Below are positions 18,862 to 26,179 of a stretch of 64,000 nt of DNA, in pieces (the first letter of the stretch is position 1; every line of letters starts with the position of its first letter). The notes under the pieces were generated by a model, which ran no database searches, was not told where the DNA came from, and saw only the letters and a list, made by a program, of their open reading frames with translations. The translations under genes were made by a program, and so were the position numbers. Origin of the DNA: Gracilibacillus dipsosauri (GTDB taxonomy: Bacteria > Bacillota > Bacilli > Bacillales > Amphibacillaceae); the NCBI RefSeq assembly GCF_003176895.1, contig NZ_QGTD01000021.1, forward strand, positions 1 to 64,000, written 5' to 3'.

Positions 18862-19101
18862 ATGGCGCTTGATAAATTGAGAATGGAACGAACTAAACGA
18901 AATTTTACTTATCAAGAGGTTGCTAACAAAGTTGGAATCACCAAAGAATACTATTGGATGATTGAAAACGGAAAGCGCCAATTAAAGAATTACGAATTAG
19001 CTGTAAAAATAGCTAGAGTTTTTGACACAAAGCCAGACGATCTTTTTTTGGATAATAAGTTAACTACAAGTGAACAAAACGAAAAACAGGAGGCTATGTA
19101 A
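18862..19101 (+). CDS. Cro-like XRE-family regulator
   Basis: 79 residues: one HTH domain (YQEVANKVGITKEYYWMIE) and a short hydrophilic tail. SD AAAGGAGGG. First gene of the early rightward operon, divergent from the CI-like gene. It probably represses the CI promoter. A further GTTAAC operator-like site lies inside its 3' end (19059). Confidence 0.82.
   Translation: MALDKLRMERTKRNFTYQEVANKVGITKEYYWMIENGKRQLKNYELAVKIARVFDTKPDDLFLDNKLTTSEQNEKQEAM
19057..19076. promoter_or_regulatory. Intragenic operator-like site in the cro gene
   Basis: AAGTTAACTACAAGTGAAC matches 17 of 19 bases of 18801-18819 (AAGTTAACTACAAGTTAAT), the operator inside the early promoter. It lies 40 bp before the antirepressor start. 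Confidence 0.5.
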
Positions 19102-19811
19102 TGAATCAATTAAAAGTCGTATCAATGAACGGTCAACTTGTAACAGATAGTCGCGATGTAGCTGAAATGATTGGGAAAGATCACAAACATCTTTTAAGAA
19201 ATATCAGAAGCTATATAGATGTTCTAGGTAAGTCCAAAATTGGACTGACTGATTTCTTTATTGAAGGTCATTATTTAGATTCACAAGGAAAACCAAGACC
19301 AAGATTTTTCTTAACTAAAAAAGGTTGCGACATGGTAGCTAATAAAACAACTGGTGAAAAGGGTGTTCTTTTTACAGCAGAATATGTAAGTCGCTTTGAA
19401 GAGATGGAAAAAGAACTAACCAAACCAACCAACAATACAAAACTTTTGCTTGAAACAGCTTTGAAACATGAAGAAAAAATAGAAACTATCGAATCAGATG
19501 TTCTTTACCTCAAAGAAACAATGCGAATTGATGGAGCACAAGAATACGCAATCAAAAGAAAAGCTAATCGTGTTGTTGTTGAATCTTTAGGAGGAAAAGG
19601 GTCACCTGCATATAAACAAATGGCATTCAAGGTATTCTCGCAGTTTTGGAGAGACTTTAAGAATCACTTTGAAATACCTCGTTATGGTGAATTACCTAAG
19701 AAAAGATATGAAGATGGATTGCGCTTTATCGGGATGTGGCAACCAACAACAACTATGAAAATTGATATTGATAACTTGAACCATCAACAAACCATACAGG
19801 ATGTGATGTAA
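19101..19811 (+). CDS. Rha/antirepressor-type phage regulatory protein
   Basis: 236 residues. The N-terminal ~110 residues are a Rha domain (VTDSRDVAEMIGKDHKHLLRNI, split by the turn, then YLDSQGKPRPRFFLTKKG); the C-terminal half resembles the ORF6C/antirepressor C-terminal domain. Such proteins counteract the repressor or tune host regulators. The start overlaps the cro stop (TAATG), so the two are co-translated. Confidence 0.82.
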   Translation: MNQLKVVSMNGQLVTDSRDVAEMIGKDHKHLLRNIRSYIDVLGKSKIGLTDFFIEGHYLDSQGKPRPRFFLTKKGCDMVANKTTGEKGVLFTAEYVSRFEEMEKELTKPTNNTKLLLETALKHEEKIETIESDVLYLKETMRIDGAQEYAIKRKANRVVVESLGGKGSPAYKQMAFKVFSQFWRDFKNHFEIPRYGELPKKRYEDGLRFIGMWQPTTTMKIDIDNLNHQQTIQDVM

Positions 19812-20123
19812 ATGCCAACCACCACTTACTCACAAGAAGAAGTAGCCATGATGATGTCTGAACTAAAAGTGCAGCTGCTACCAACTATCATTGAACAAAT
19901 GCAACTGATTAATCAACTACCACCATTGTTAACCAGACAACAGTTTATGGAACTAGCAGATGTTAGTCACACAAAAGCGAATCAACTATTTAACACAAGA
20001 GGATTCCCAGTTACAAGAAAACTAGGTAATCCAAGAGTAATTACTAGTGAATTTTTTAAGTGGCTGAATGAAGATATAGAACACAGTAAAATGGTCAACC
20101 TTCGATTTACAGCCACTTCATAA
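19812..20123 (+). CDS. Small phage DNA-binding protein (excisionase-like HTH)
   Basis: 103 residues. After a helical N terminus, residues about 40-85 (LTRQQFMELADVSHTKANQL ... GFPVTRKLGNPRVI) look like a MerR/excisionase winged HTH as in DUF771-type phage proteins. It directly follows the antirepressor stop. It could be the excisionase, but position alone does not prove that. Confidence 0.6.
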   Translation: MPTTTYSQEEVAMMMSELKVQLLPTIIEQMQLINQLPPLLTRQQFMELADVSHTKANQLFNTRGFPVTRKLGNPRVITSEFFKWLNEDIEHSKMVNLRFTATS

Positions 20124-20249
20124 GGTTTAAAAAGGGAACGGTGATTCCCTAGGGCGCAAAACTAGTATACCAATTAAATCAATAGAGAAATAGATAGATT
20201 GCATAGCAAGCAACGATATTGCGAATTGAGCAACGGAAGGAGGGTAGAC

Positions 20250-20537
20250 ATGGAACTTACAGAAGGGAACTTAGTGAGACGTATGAGATTACTGGCAGGA
20301 TACACACAGCAACAAATGGCTGACTTAATGGGATTTAGCAGTAAGTCAACCATATCAAGAATAGAGAATGACAAGATCGCTTTAACGCTAAGAGATGCGA
20401 AAAAATGGGCACTTAAAACAGATAACCAAGATATGCTTATCGCTTTTATCACAGGAACACAGCAAGTCGCAGATATGGTTACAAGCGTACCTGGTCTAGT
20501 GGGTTTTTTATCACCATTATTTAGATTATTTGTTTAG
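20250..20537 (+). CDS. XRE-family HTH protein
   Basis: 95 residues. HTH at about residues 8-62 (MRLLAGYTQQQMADLMG, STISRIE), followed by a hydrophobic tail (VPGLVGFLSPLFRLF) that may be a membrane anchor or dimer helix. ATG 20250 is preceded by GGAAGGAGGG. The third HTH gene of the early operon; target unknown. Confidence 0.75.
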   Translation: MELTEGNLVRRMRLLAGYTQQQMADLMGFSSKSTISRIENDKIALTLRDAKKWALKTDNQDMLIAFITGTQQVADMVTSVPGLVGFLSPLFRLFV

Positions 20538-20547
20538 GAGTGATTAG

Positions 20548-20661
20548 GTGAAGAAATGCAAACAATGCAACGGTCGAGGTTGGCGGTTCATAGAGTTTTG
20601 GAATGGAAATGGATCAGAAAAAATACCATGCTCAAAATGTTTTGGTAAAGGATACAAATAG
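20548..20661 (+). CDS. Small DnaJ-type zinc-finger protein (37 aa)
   Basis: GTG start, AGGAG 7 bp upstream. It contains CKQCNGRG and CSKCFGKG, two CxxCxGxG motifs that together make one DnaJ-type zinc site. Such mini zinc fingers are common in phage early regions. Function unknown. Confidence 0.65.
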   Translation: MKKCKQCNGRGWRFIEFWNGNGSEKIPCSKCFGKGYK

Positions 20662-20671
20662 GAGGGATTAG

Positions 20672-20830
20672 ATGGAATTTAAAGTAGGTCAAAAGTTAAA
20701 GAAGAATCGGGATAGATCAATCGTCACTATTAAAGAAGTTAATCCAGATCACATTGTACTGGATGGAGATTTTGAGCCAAATCATGTCGTTATGAAGGAT
20801 AAAGTCAATAGTTACTACTCAACTATTTAG
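20672..20830 (+). CDS. Small phage protein (52 aa)
   Basis: SD GGAGGG precedes the ATG. Predicted to be small and beta-rich (FKVGQKLKKNRDRSIVTIKE), like SH3-type small phage proteins; similar in style to the protein at 28701. Function unknown. Confidence 0.6.
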   Translation: MEFKVGQKLKKNRDRSIVTIKEVNPDHIVLDGDFEPNHVVMKDKVNSYYSTI

Positions 20831-20842
20831 GAGGTTAACACC

Positions 20843-21022
20843 ATGAAAGCTAACAGATTTTACATCGCAAGCAAAGTAAGGGAAATCAACGGATTAGCCA
20901 TAAGCATGTTACCACTATTAAAAGTAAAAGACATTGATTGGGAAGCAGTCACAGGCTATGTAGATTGTATCGATGAAGCACTAAGGCAGTTGGATGATGA
21001 AGTTTATGCAGAGGTTGAATAG
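20843..21022 (+). CDS. Small phage protein (59 aa)
   Basis: SD AGGAGG 7 bp upstream. A helical, acidic protein (VDCIDEALRQLDDEVYAEVE at its end). 12 bp after the preceding gene. No recognised family. Confidence 0.6.
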   Translation: MKANRFYIASKVREINGLAISMLPLLKVKDIDWEAVTGYVDCIDEALRQLDDEVYAEVE

Positions 21023-21033
21023 GAGGGTTAAGA

Positions 21034-21213
21034 GTGAAGCAAACATTCATTTTGCAAATAGAAAACGAAAACAAAGACTTACGTAGTGAATTAATGAATG
21101 CAGTTGATACTTTTGCTTGTAAGCACATGGAGAATATTACAGTCTATGAGACTAACGAAAAAGGAACAGAGTTAATTGAACAATCGATTATCAATAATTG
21201 GGAGGGAAAGTAA
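21034..21213 (+). CDS. Small phage protein (59 aa)
   Basis: GTG start with AGGAGGG upstream; charged and helical. Its end runs directly into the next start (TAA then ATG) and carries that gene's SD (GGAGGG). No recognised family. Confidence 0.6.
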   Translation: MKQTFILQIENENKDLRSELMNAVDTFACKHMENITVYETNEKGTELIEQSIINNWEGK

Positions 21214-21486
21214 ATGAACTTAGAGGATCATTTTGTAAGACCACATTTGGACTTAGTAGAAAGTGAAATTGAGTGTATGTACTACAACGCTTTAATAGCT
21301 AAAAAGAAAGCAGATGCAGGCGAAAAAGTAGAAGCTGAATTTTACGCTATGAACGCTTTACGATCCTTAACAGTCGTTGCTCGTGAAGCTGAATATAAAC
21401 TCTGGGCAGATAAAGCGATTCATTTAGATAGAGAGTTGAAGAAAGAAGAAGCGTGGAGGGTTTTAAATGAAGGAATTACTCGTTAA
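21214..21486 (+). CDS. Hypothetical phage protein (90 aa)
   Basis: Helical and acidic, with SD GGAGGG inside the previous gene. Sequence such as LIAKKKADAGEKVEAEFYAM suggests a helical bundle. The 3' end overlaps a small membrane gene by 20 bp. Confidence 0.65.
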   Translation: MNLEDHFVRPHLDLVESEIECMYYNALIAKKKADAGEKVEAEFYAMNALRSLTVVAREAEYKLWADKAIHLDRELKKEEAWRVLNEGITR

Positions 21487-21556
21487 CTCTATATTCTTTG
21501 TCTTGTTCATAGTAGGTGTAACTGCATGTATTTATTGGTCATTAAAAGGCATATAA
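21467..21556 (+). CDS. Single-pass membrane microprotein (29 aa)
   Basis: The ATG lies about 7 bp after GGAGG within the previous gene. The peptide is almost one TM helix (SIFFVLFIVGVTACIYW). A short GC hairpin (CACCTG/CAGGCG region, 21561-21584) follows. Function unknown. Confidence 0.5.
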   Translation: MKELLVNSIFFVLFIVGVTACIYWSLKGI

Positions 21557-21649
21557 AAAAGCACCTGTTGCAGCAGGCGCCATTACAAGATGTAAATATA
21601 ACTCTAGTATAGCACAATATTAAAAATTTTAATAGATAGGATGATTGTA

Positions 21650-21976
21650 ATGGAAAAGAAGATTTATAACGGTTATGCGTTCACGGAAAACGAAAGAGAG
21701 AAAGGAAAGATTAATAGAGAAATTTACTCAGAATTAACCGAGAAATATAGCATTTATCAAAATGACATCTATTTTAATCCTGATCCTGAAGTTAATACGG
21801 ATAATTTCGATGTAGTAATAGGCAGAAAGCCAGGTTATGCACATGCTGAATATAACATCATTAGAAATGGACCTGGACTTTCAACAGAAGAATTACTTCT
21901 TATATGTGATGGTGGCAACCTCTGCTTTGGCGGAAGAAGGTTATCTAGCAATCGACTAAGAGTATCAGAAGATTAA
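21650..21976 (+). CDS. Hypothetical phage protein (108 aa)
   Basis: No domain recognised. The middle has RKPGYAHAEYNIIRNGPGLS and the end is a glycine-rich GGNLCFGGRR. ATG 21650 is favoured over 21641, which would touch the SD-like AGG. It is followed by the structured element at 21984. Confidence 0.6.
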   Translation: MEKKIYNGYAFTENEREKGKINREIYSELTEKYSIYQNDIYFNPDPEVNTDNFDVVIGRKPGYAHAEYNIIRNGPGLSTEELLLICDGGNLCFGGRRLSSNRLRVSED

Positions 21977-21983
21977 ATAATCA

Positions 21984-22116
21984 GACACGGCTATCTAGCT
22001 GTGTCACAGCAGACACGAACGATTTCATCCTTACACTCCCTTATATGAACGTATTGGTCATACGACGAGCTGCCTTGACTCGGTTGGTTCAACATATACG
22101 TTCGTGTCTGCTGTGA
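21984..22116 (+). ncRNA. Structured element: 18-bp closing helix enclosing a four-way junction
   Basis: A perfect 18-bp inverted repeat (22004-22021 with 22099-22116) encloses a second helix TATATG/CATATA (22042-22047, 22093-22098) that opens onto three hairpins: GTAT/ATAC (22051-22063), CGAG/CTCG (22066-22082) and GTTG/CAAC (22083-22093; the last C is shared with the helix). A 20-nt pyrimidine-rich bulge lies on the 5' side only. A separate 10-bp hairpin GACACGGCTA/TAGCTGTGTC (21984-22005) precedes it and competes for GTGTC. There is no coding potential. Likely an RNA: small RNA, cis-regulator or structured leader. Confidence 0.6.
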
Positions 22117-22145
22117 TGTTGCTAGCATCAGAAAGGGGTGATGCA

Positions 22146-22241
22146 TTGATCTATCTCTTTACTGTATTGCTGATAGTTAGCTTTGCGATATGGTACAACA
22201 TTAAATCTTATGAAGGGAGGGGAGAGCATGAAAAGTATTGA
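22146..22241 (+). CDS. Single-pass membrane microprotein (31 aa)
   Basis: TTG start 7 bp after AAGGGG. The sequence is one TM helix (IYLFTVLLIVSFAIWY) and a charged tail. It overlaps the start of the next gene by 14 bp. Function unknown. Confidence 0.45.
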   Translation: MIYLFTVLLIVSFAIWYNIKSYEGRGEHEKY

Positions 22242-22449
22242 TGAGATTGTGCAACGTGGGGGCAAACTGGATATTTATTTCCATGATTGCCAAACGAAAG
22301 AAGAAGCACTGAACAAACTTTCTCCATTTGAAGATTCATTAGGGGATAAAGGAGAAGTTCACGAAAAAGAAACAGATGATTGTAACTGGGTTTGTATCGA
22401 CACAGGAGAAATTGTTATCACAGCATTTTATGAGAAGGAGGTTATGTAA
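22228..22449 (+). CDS. Hypothetical phage protein (73 aa)
   Basis: ATG 22228 follows GGGAGGGGAG. Acidic; contains YFHDCQTKEEALNKL and DDCNWVCIDTGEI, so a two-strand/helix fold is likely. The next gene begins immediately after its stop. Confidence 0.6.
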   Translation: MKSIDEIVQRGGKLDIYFHDCQTKEEALNKLSPFEDSLGDKGEVHEKETDDCNWVCIDTGEIVITAFYEKEVM

Positions 22450-22665
22450 ATGGATCATCCAACAACAGAAAAGATACAACGATATGGATTTCCTACACAA
22501 AAACCAAATCCAACGGTTGCTAGAGATTCATACGATGGTGGTCCTATTAAAAAAGGAGATACGGTTCTTGAATATGAGGATTATGTATTCAGTGAGGATG
22601 CTTTAAGTTCTGGTCAAGTAAATATATTACGGTTTCTTGGTGCAGTACGTAAGCAAGCACAATAA
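22450..22665 (+). CDS. YqaI-like phage protein (71 aa)
   Basis: Short protein with GDTVLEYEDYVFSEDAL followed by a C-terminal helix, similar to YqaI-type proteins of skin/PBSX-like prophages upstream of recombination genes. The starting ATG directly follows the preceding stop. Function unknown. Confidence 0.6.
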   Translation: MDHPTTEKIQRYGFPTQKPNPTVARDSYDGGPIKKGDTVLEYEDYVFSEDALSSGQVNILRFLGAVRKQAQ

Positions 22666-22669
22666 AAAA

Positions 22670-22732
22670 GAGCCCGTGACAAGGCTCAGGGAACTTCTTG
22701 AGATACTAATTTCATTATATAGGAAGTTCCCT
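22670..22732 (+). other. Two hairpins before the recombination genes
   Basis: GAGCC/GGCTC (22670-22674, 22683-22687) after an A-run, then AGGGAACTTC/GAAGTTCCCT (22688-22697, 22723-22732). Neither has a T-run, so attenuation or mRNA processing is as likely as termination. The SD of the next gene follows by about 10 bp. Confidence 0.5.
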
Positions 22733-22754
22733 TCAATTACAAGGAGGAAATAGA

Positions 22755-23657
22755 ATGAATAATCTAGCAAATCAATTTGAAAATGAACAAAATGGCGGAG
22801 TAATCGCACAATCATCATCTAGTAGAGAAATGGAAGAAGTCAAGGGTCAAATATTCATGGCAAAGCAGTTTCCTAGAAACGTATTCCAAGCAGAGCAGCG
22901 CATCTTAGATAACTGCAAAAGGCAATCATTGGCACAAGTTGCGGTATATCGTTATCCAAGAGGTAAGCAAATGGTAGAAGGCCCATCTATTCGTATGGCG
23001 GAAGTCCTAGCGCAAAACTGGGGTAACCTATCATTTGGAATTAAAGAGTTAGAACAAAAGCCTGGTGAATCTACCGCATTGGCTTACGCATGGGATTTAG
23101 AAACGAATGTAAGACAAGAAAAAGTATTCACTGTAAAACATAGCAGAAAAGCAAAAGGGAAAATCCAAAAATTAGATGATCCTAGAGATATTTACGAACT
23201 AGTAGCCAATAACGGGGCTAGACGAGTAAGAGCCTGCATCTTAGGGGTTATACCTGGTGACATTGTCGAAAAGGCAGTAGATGAATGCAAAAGGACAATG
23301 GAAGGCGGTAATGGCGAACCATTAAAGGATCGAATTAATAAGTCTCTCCAACTGTTTAAAGAGAAATACAAAATCACACAAGAGCAAATCGAAGAACGAT
23401 TCGGATATAGTGTTTCAGCTTTCACTGGTCGAGATTTATATGATCTAGGAACCATTTACAACTCACTAAAAGATGGGATCGGAAAAGTAGAAGATTTCTT
23501 CCCTAAAGATGAAGTGCAAAATAAACCTAAATCAGACCTTTCTAGCGCTTTTCAACAAGAGGAAGGCAATAAGTCTGGCGAAGATAAAAAAGCACCACAG
23601 AAAGCGAATAAAGAGGATGTGAAGGTAGATGGCGAACAAGCTAGTCTTAACGTCTGA
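22755..23657 (+). CDS. Phage recombination-associated protein (putative annealing partner)
   Basis: 300 residues. The conserved core includes EQRILDNCKRQSLAQVAVYR, EGPSIRMAEVLAQNWG, RQEKVFTVKHSRKA and NNGARRVRACILGVIPGDI; the C-terminal 60 residues are low-complexity and charged. This family is found next to RecE/DUF3799-type nucleases in Gram-positive phages, so a single-strand annealing (RecT/Sak-like) role is probable, not shown. SD AAGGAGG. It overlaps the nuclease gene by 29 bp. Confidence 0.65.
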   Translation: MNNLANQFENEQNGGVIAQSSSSREMEEVKGQIFMAKQFPRNVFQAEQRILDNCKRQSLAQVAVYRYPRGKQMVEGPSIRMAEVLAQNWGNLSFGIKELEQKPGESTALAYAWDLETNVRQEKVFTVKHSRKAKGKIQKLDDPRDIYELVANNGARRVRACILGVIPGDIVEKAVDECKRTMEGGNGEPLKDRINKSLQLFKEKYKITQEQIEERFGYSVSAFTGRDLYDLGTIYNSLKDGIGKVEDFFPKDEVQNKPKSDLSSAFQQEEGNKSGEDKKAPQKANKEDVKVDGEQASLNV

Positions 23658-24432
23658 AAACTATTACACAAAGGAGGCTGACATGCAATATATGTCAGTT
23701 TCCCAACTGAAAAACTGGTTGGAATGTGAAGCTAGAACCTTAGCAGAATTAAAAGGCATTTACGAACGACCACCTAATAAGGCAATGATTGTTGGAAATT
23801 ACGTTCATGCAGCTTTCGAGGATATGGCAAAATTCAGTCAATTCATAGACGAAAACAATCACATCATTTTTAAAAGAGATGGACAAAAGTACGCCGAATT
23901 TGCACAAGCCGATGACATGATAGACACCTTGAAGAATGACAAGTTTTCTATGTTTGCTATGGAAGGCGAAAAGGAGAAAATCTACACAGCAAATTGGCTC
24001 GGGATTGATTGGAAAATCAAGATAGATAGCATCAATCATGATCGACAATATTTCAGTGATTTAAAGACATGCAGGGATCTAAATTCACGCTATTACAGCG
24101 AGAAATACAGCGAATACGTATCATTTGTCGAGCACTGGGGCTATTTAATGCAGATGGCTGTCTATCGCAAGATTATAGAGTTATCCACTGGCCAGTTATA
24201 CACACCTTACATTGTAGCTGTAACAAAAGAATCTCCACCAAATAAAGCAGTGATCCATTTTGACGAATCAAGATACGAATTTGAATATGATTTCATCGAA
24301 AATGAATTGGATCGCATTATCAGAGTGAAAAATGGTGAAGCTGAACCAGTTAAATGTGGGAAGTGTGAATATTGCAGGCAATCCAAGAAATTAGAAGGAA
24401 CAATTGAAGTGGGAGAGTTGATCTATCTATGA
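23629..24432 (+). CDS. RecE-like PD-(D/E)XK exonuclease (DUF3799)
   Basis: Up to 267 residues. The family N terminus LTSENYYTKEAD ... YMSVSQLKNW is present, supporting ATG 23629 despite a weak SD; ATG 23683 after AAAGGAGG is the alternative. Catalytic features: GNYVHAAFE (conserved His/Glu), a conserved Asp in KIKIDSIN, YFSDLKTCRDL (D-x-K) and the C-terminal cysteine group CGKCEYCRQSKK, which suggests an Fe-S or zinc site. It should resect double-strand ends for recombination with the preceding gene product. Confidence 0.8.
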   Translation: MANKLVLTSENYYTKEADMQYMSVSQLKNWLECEARTLAELKGIYERPPNKAMIVGNYVHAAFEDMAKFSQFIDENNHIIFKRDGQKYAEFAQADDMIDTLKNDKFSMFAMEGEKEKIYTANWLGIDWKIKIDSINHDRQYFSDLKTCRDLNSRYYSEKYSEYVSFVEHWGYLMQMAVYRKIIELSTGQLYTPYIVAVTKESPPNKAVIHFDESRYEFEYDFIENELDRIIRVKNGEAEPVKCGKCEYCRQSKKLEGTIEVGELIYL

Positions 24433-24581
24433 AACACATAATAAAAACCATCCAAACATTCATAACCAAACACAAGAAAACCCTATCCAAATATAACGAT
24501 CTATACTTCGGCTTCGGCATGACATTATTCGTTGTATGTGGGATATACGGAATATTTAGATGGCTAGGATATTTTTTATGA
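24429..24581 (+). CDS. Small membrane protein (50 aa)
   Basis: It starts on the stop of the nuclease gene (ATGA). Lysine-rich N terminus, then one TM segment (FGMTLFVVCGIYGIFRW approximately). Function unknown. Confidence 0.55.
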   Translation: MKHIIKTIQTFITKHKKTLSKYNDLYFGFGMTLFVVCGIYGIFRWLGYFL

Positions 24582-24594
24582 GGAGTGAAGGAGA

Positions 24595-24792
24595 ATGGAA
24601 AAAGATAAAGAGTTTCAAAGGTTTGTAAAAACGATGCGAGAAAGAGGCTGGAAAAATCCAGAAATAGAACAAATAGCATGGTGTGCTTTCAATATTGGAA
24701 AAGTTGTTGGTGAGTACGAATATAAAGTGAAAGTGACAATGGAGAATTACGGAGATCTTTACCAAGTATATAGGAGTGAATCGAATGAGTGA
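24595..24792 (+). CDS. Hypothetical phage protein (65 aa)
   Basis: SD AAGGAG. Helical N-terminal half (FQRFVKTMRERGWKNPEIEQ) and a tail overlapping the next gene by 8 bp. No recognised family. Confidence 0.6.
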   Translation: MEKDKEFQRFVKTMRERGWKNPEIEQIAWCAFNIGKVVGEYEYKVKVTMENYGDLYQVYRSESNE

Positions 24793-25417
24793 GAAAGTGA
24801 AAATTTCAAGAAAAATATATAACGCTATCTCTTCTGAAATAGAAACTACTTCTGAAGAGAGTCTAATGCTAAGGCACATAAAAGTAAAGACAAGACATGA
24901 TAATTCGTGGATAGGTGATTTTAGTGTTTTGAATAATTTGTCAATTGAAGATATGGCTAAAATTATTTATTCAGATGGCTATGAGGTAGAGGAAGAATGG
25001 AAAGCTGGGGATTGGGTATCATTTAACCACGCCAGATACGGGAAGGTAACAGGAAAAATCATTTCAATAGATAAAGAAAAGGAAGAAGTATTTATTGACA
25101 AATGGATTGACAACCATCGTGCGAAGACACATTTGGCATTGATTGAAAAGTCTACAGCACAAGAAATAGCACAAGAGAAAAAGCGACGATTCTGGGCAGG
25201 TATTGATCGTGAGGTGGATGAGTATAAACATGGTGATTTCATCAAAACTTGTGATGACGATTATGGATTTGTTGATACAGAAACATTGACTCCAGAAGTG
25301 GTAGAAGCTGGCGAAGAGGGAATATTAATAAGATTAATCGTACAAAAGGATCCATTAATTTTTCATGCGGATGATATAACGCTAGACACACCAGTCGAAA
25401 ACCGCCTAGACCAATGA
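24785..25417 (+). CDS. Hypothetical phage protein (210 aa)
   Basis: ATG 24785 lies 8 bp after AGGAG. Residues about 70-115 (EEWKAGDWVSFNHARYGKVT ... DKEKEEVFIDKW) look like an SH3/KOW-type barrel; the rest is charged and helical. No enzyme motif seen. Overlaps both neighbours, so it is translated as part of the early operon. Confidence 0.65.
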   Translation: MSEKVKISRKIYNAISSEIETTSEESLMLRHIKVKTRHDNSWIGDFSVLNNLSIEDMAKIIYSDGYEVEEEWKAGDWVSFNHARYGKVTGKIISIDKEKEEVFIDKWIDNHRAKTHLALIEKSTAQEIAQEKKRRFWAGIDREVDEYKHGDFIKTCDDDYGFVDTETLTPEVVEAGEEGILIRLIVQKDPLIFHADDITLDTPVENRLDQ

Positions 25418-25590
25418 AAACATTAAAACAACCTATCCCCTATATCTACCGCCATCCTAACTGGTGTAAAGGGGATAGGAAGCTATTTATATCTTATGTG
25501 AGGGCTTATGTAGAAAAGAATTATCCAGAGTGGGAGTTTGTGACGGTGGAGGATAAGGGGCGCATCGTGGTGTTGAGGAAGAAGGGTTAA
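25414..25590 (+). CDS. Small phage protein (58 aa)
   Basis: It starts on the previous stop (ATGA) and ends overlapping the stop of the convergent HTH gene by 4 bp. Basic, with several aromatic residues (YPEWEFVTVEDKG). Function unknown. Confidence 0.55.
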   Translation: MKTLKQPIPYIYRHPNWCKGDRKLFISYVRAYVEKNYPEWEFVTVEDKGRIVVLRKKG

Positions 25591-25799
25591 GAGTCTTCTT
25601 CTTCTATATATAGGAGATCGCTAATGTCACACTCTAAATAAATGCAAAGTTTTTCTAGCACATCAAATCGAATTTGGGTAGAAATCTCATGGTACAGCTT
25701 GCTTACTGTTCTTCTTGTTAAACCAGTAGCATCAGATACGTCTTGTATATTCTTTTTCTTAGCTGCCATGATTATTCTTAAGTTATTACGTACTACCAT
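25587..25799 (-). CDS. Small XRE-family HTH regulator (second switch, leftward)
   Basis: 70 residues, a single HTH (KKNIQDVSDATGLTRRTVSK) ending with CDISDLLYIEEE. It is the only minus-strand gene between the repressor and the tail-region insert, and divergent from a paralogue-like HTH gene at 25952. Candidate operator palindromes lie between them (ACCATAATGGT near 25827; GGTGTCAAAAGTCACC near 25835). Confidence 0.75.
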   Translation of the reverse strand: MVVRNNLRIIMAAKKKNIQDVSDATGLTRRTVSKLYHEISTQIRFDVLEKLCIYLECDISDLLYIEEEDS

Positions 25800-25887
25800 T
25801 TTGTATCACCTCGATAACAATTATAACCATAATGGTGTCAAAAGTCACCACTAGTTTCGTTTTTCGCAACAAAAAGATACTTAAGTA

Positions 25888-25916
25888 TTTACAGAATGCA
25901 TTTAATGTATTAAAAT
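25888..25916 (+). promoter_or_regulatory. Promoter of the replication operon
   Basis: TTTACA (25888-25893), 17 bp, TAAAAT (25911-25916), 36 bp before the HTH gene at 25952. It would start the replication module separately from the early promoter. Confidence 0.6.
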
Positions 25917-25951
25917 ATATACTATAGTGTTCAGAGGAAAGGAGAATGAAC

Positions 25952-26176
25952 ATGTCAAACATCAAGATCAATTTACTTCAATTGATGTTGGATAACAACA
26001 TAAGAACGGTAAAAGAAGTGTCAGAAAAGACGGGAATTTCACTTAAGAGCTTATATGGTATGGCTAACGAAAAGACAACTAGAATTGACTTCAAAACGGT
26101 TGTAAAGCTATGTGAATTCTTTGATTGCGATATTAAAGATTTGTTTGTCTACAAAAAGCAAGATAAGGCGGTGTAA
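25952..26176 (+). CDS. Small XRE-family HTH regulator (second switch, rightward)
   Basis: 74 residues. Same plan as the divergent gene (TVKEVSEKTGISLKSLYGMA, then CEFFDCDIKDLFVYK), suggesting a paired switch. ATG 25952 is 7 bp after AAGGAG. First gene before the replication initiator. Confidence 0.75.
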   Translation: MSNIKINLLQLMLDNNIRTVKEVSEKTGISLKSLYGMANEKTTRIDFKTVVKLCEFFDCDIKDLFVYKKQDKAV

Positions 26177-26179
26177 TTA

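Noticed and set aside
22042-22098. tRNA-like cloverleaf inside the structured element
   Set aside because: The arms have wrong lengths (4-bp stems, 3-nt T-like loop) and there is no CCA or conserved D/T-loop bases. Kept as a four-way junction only.
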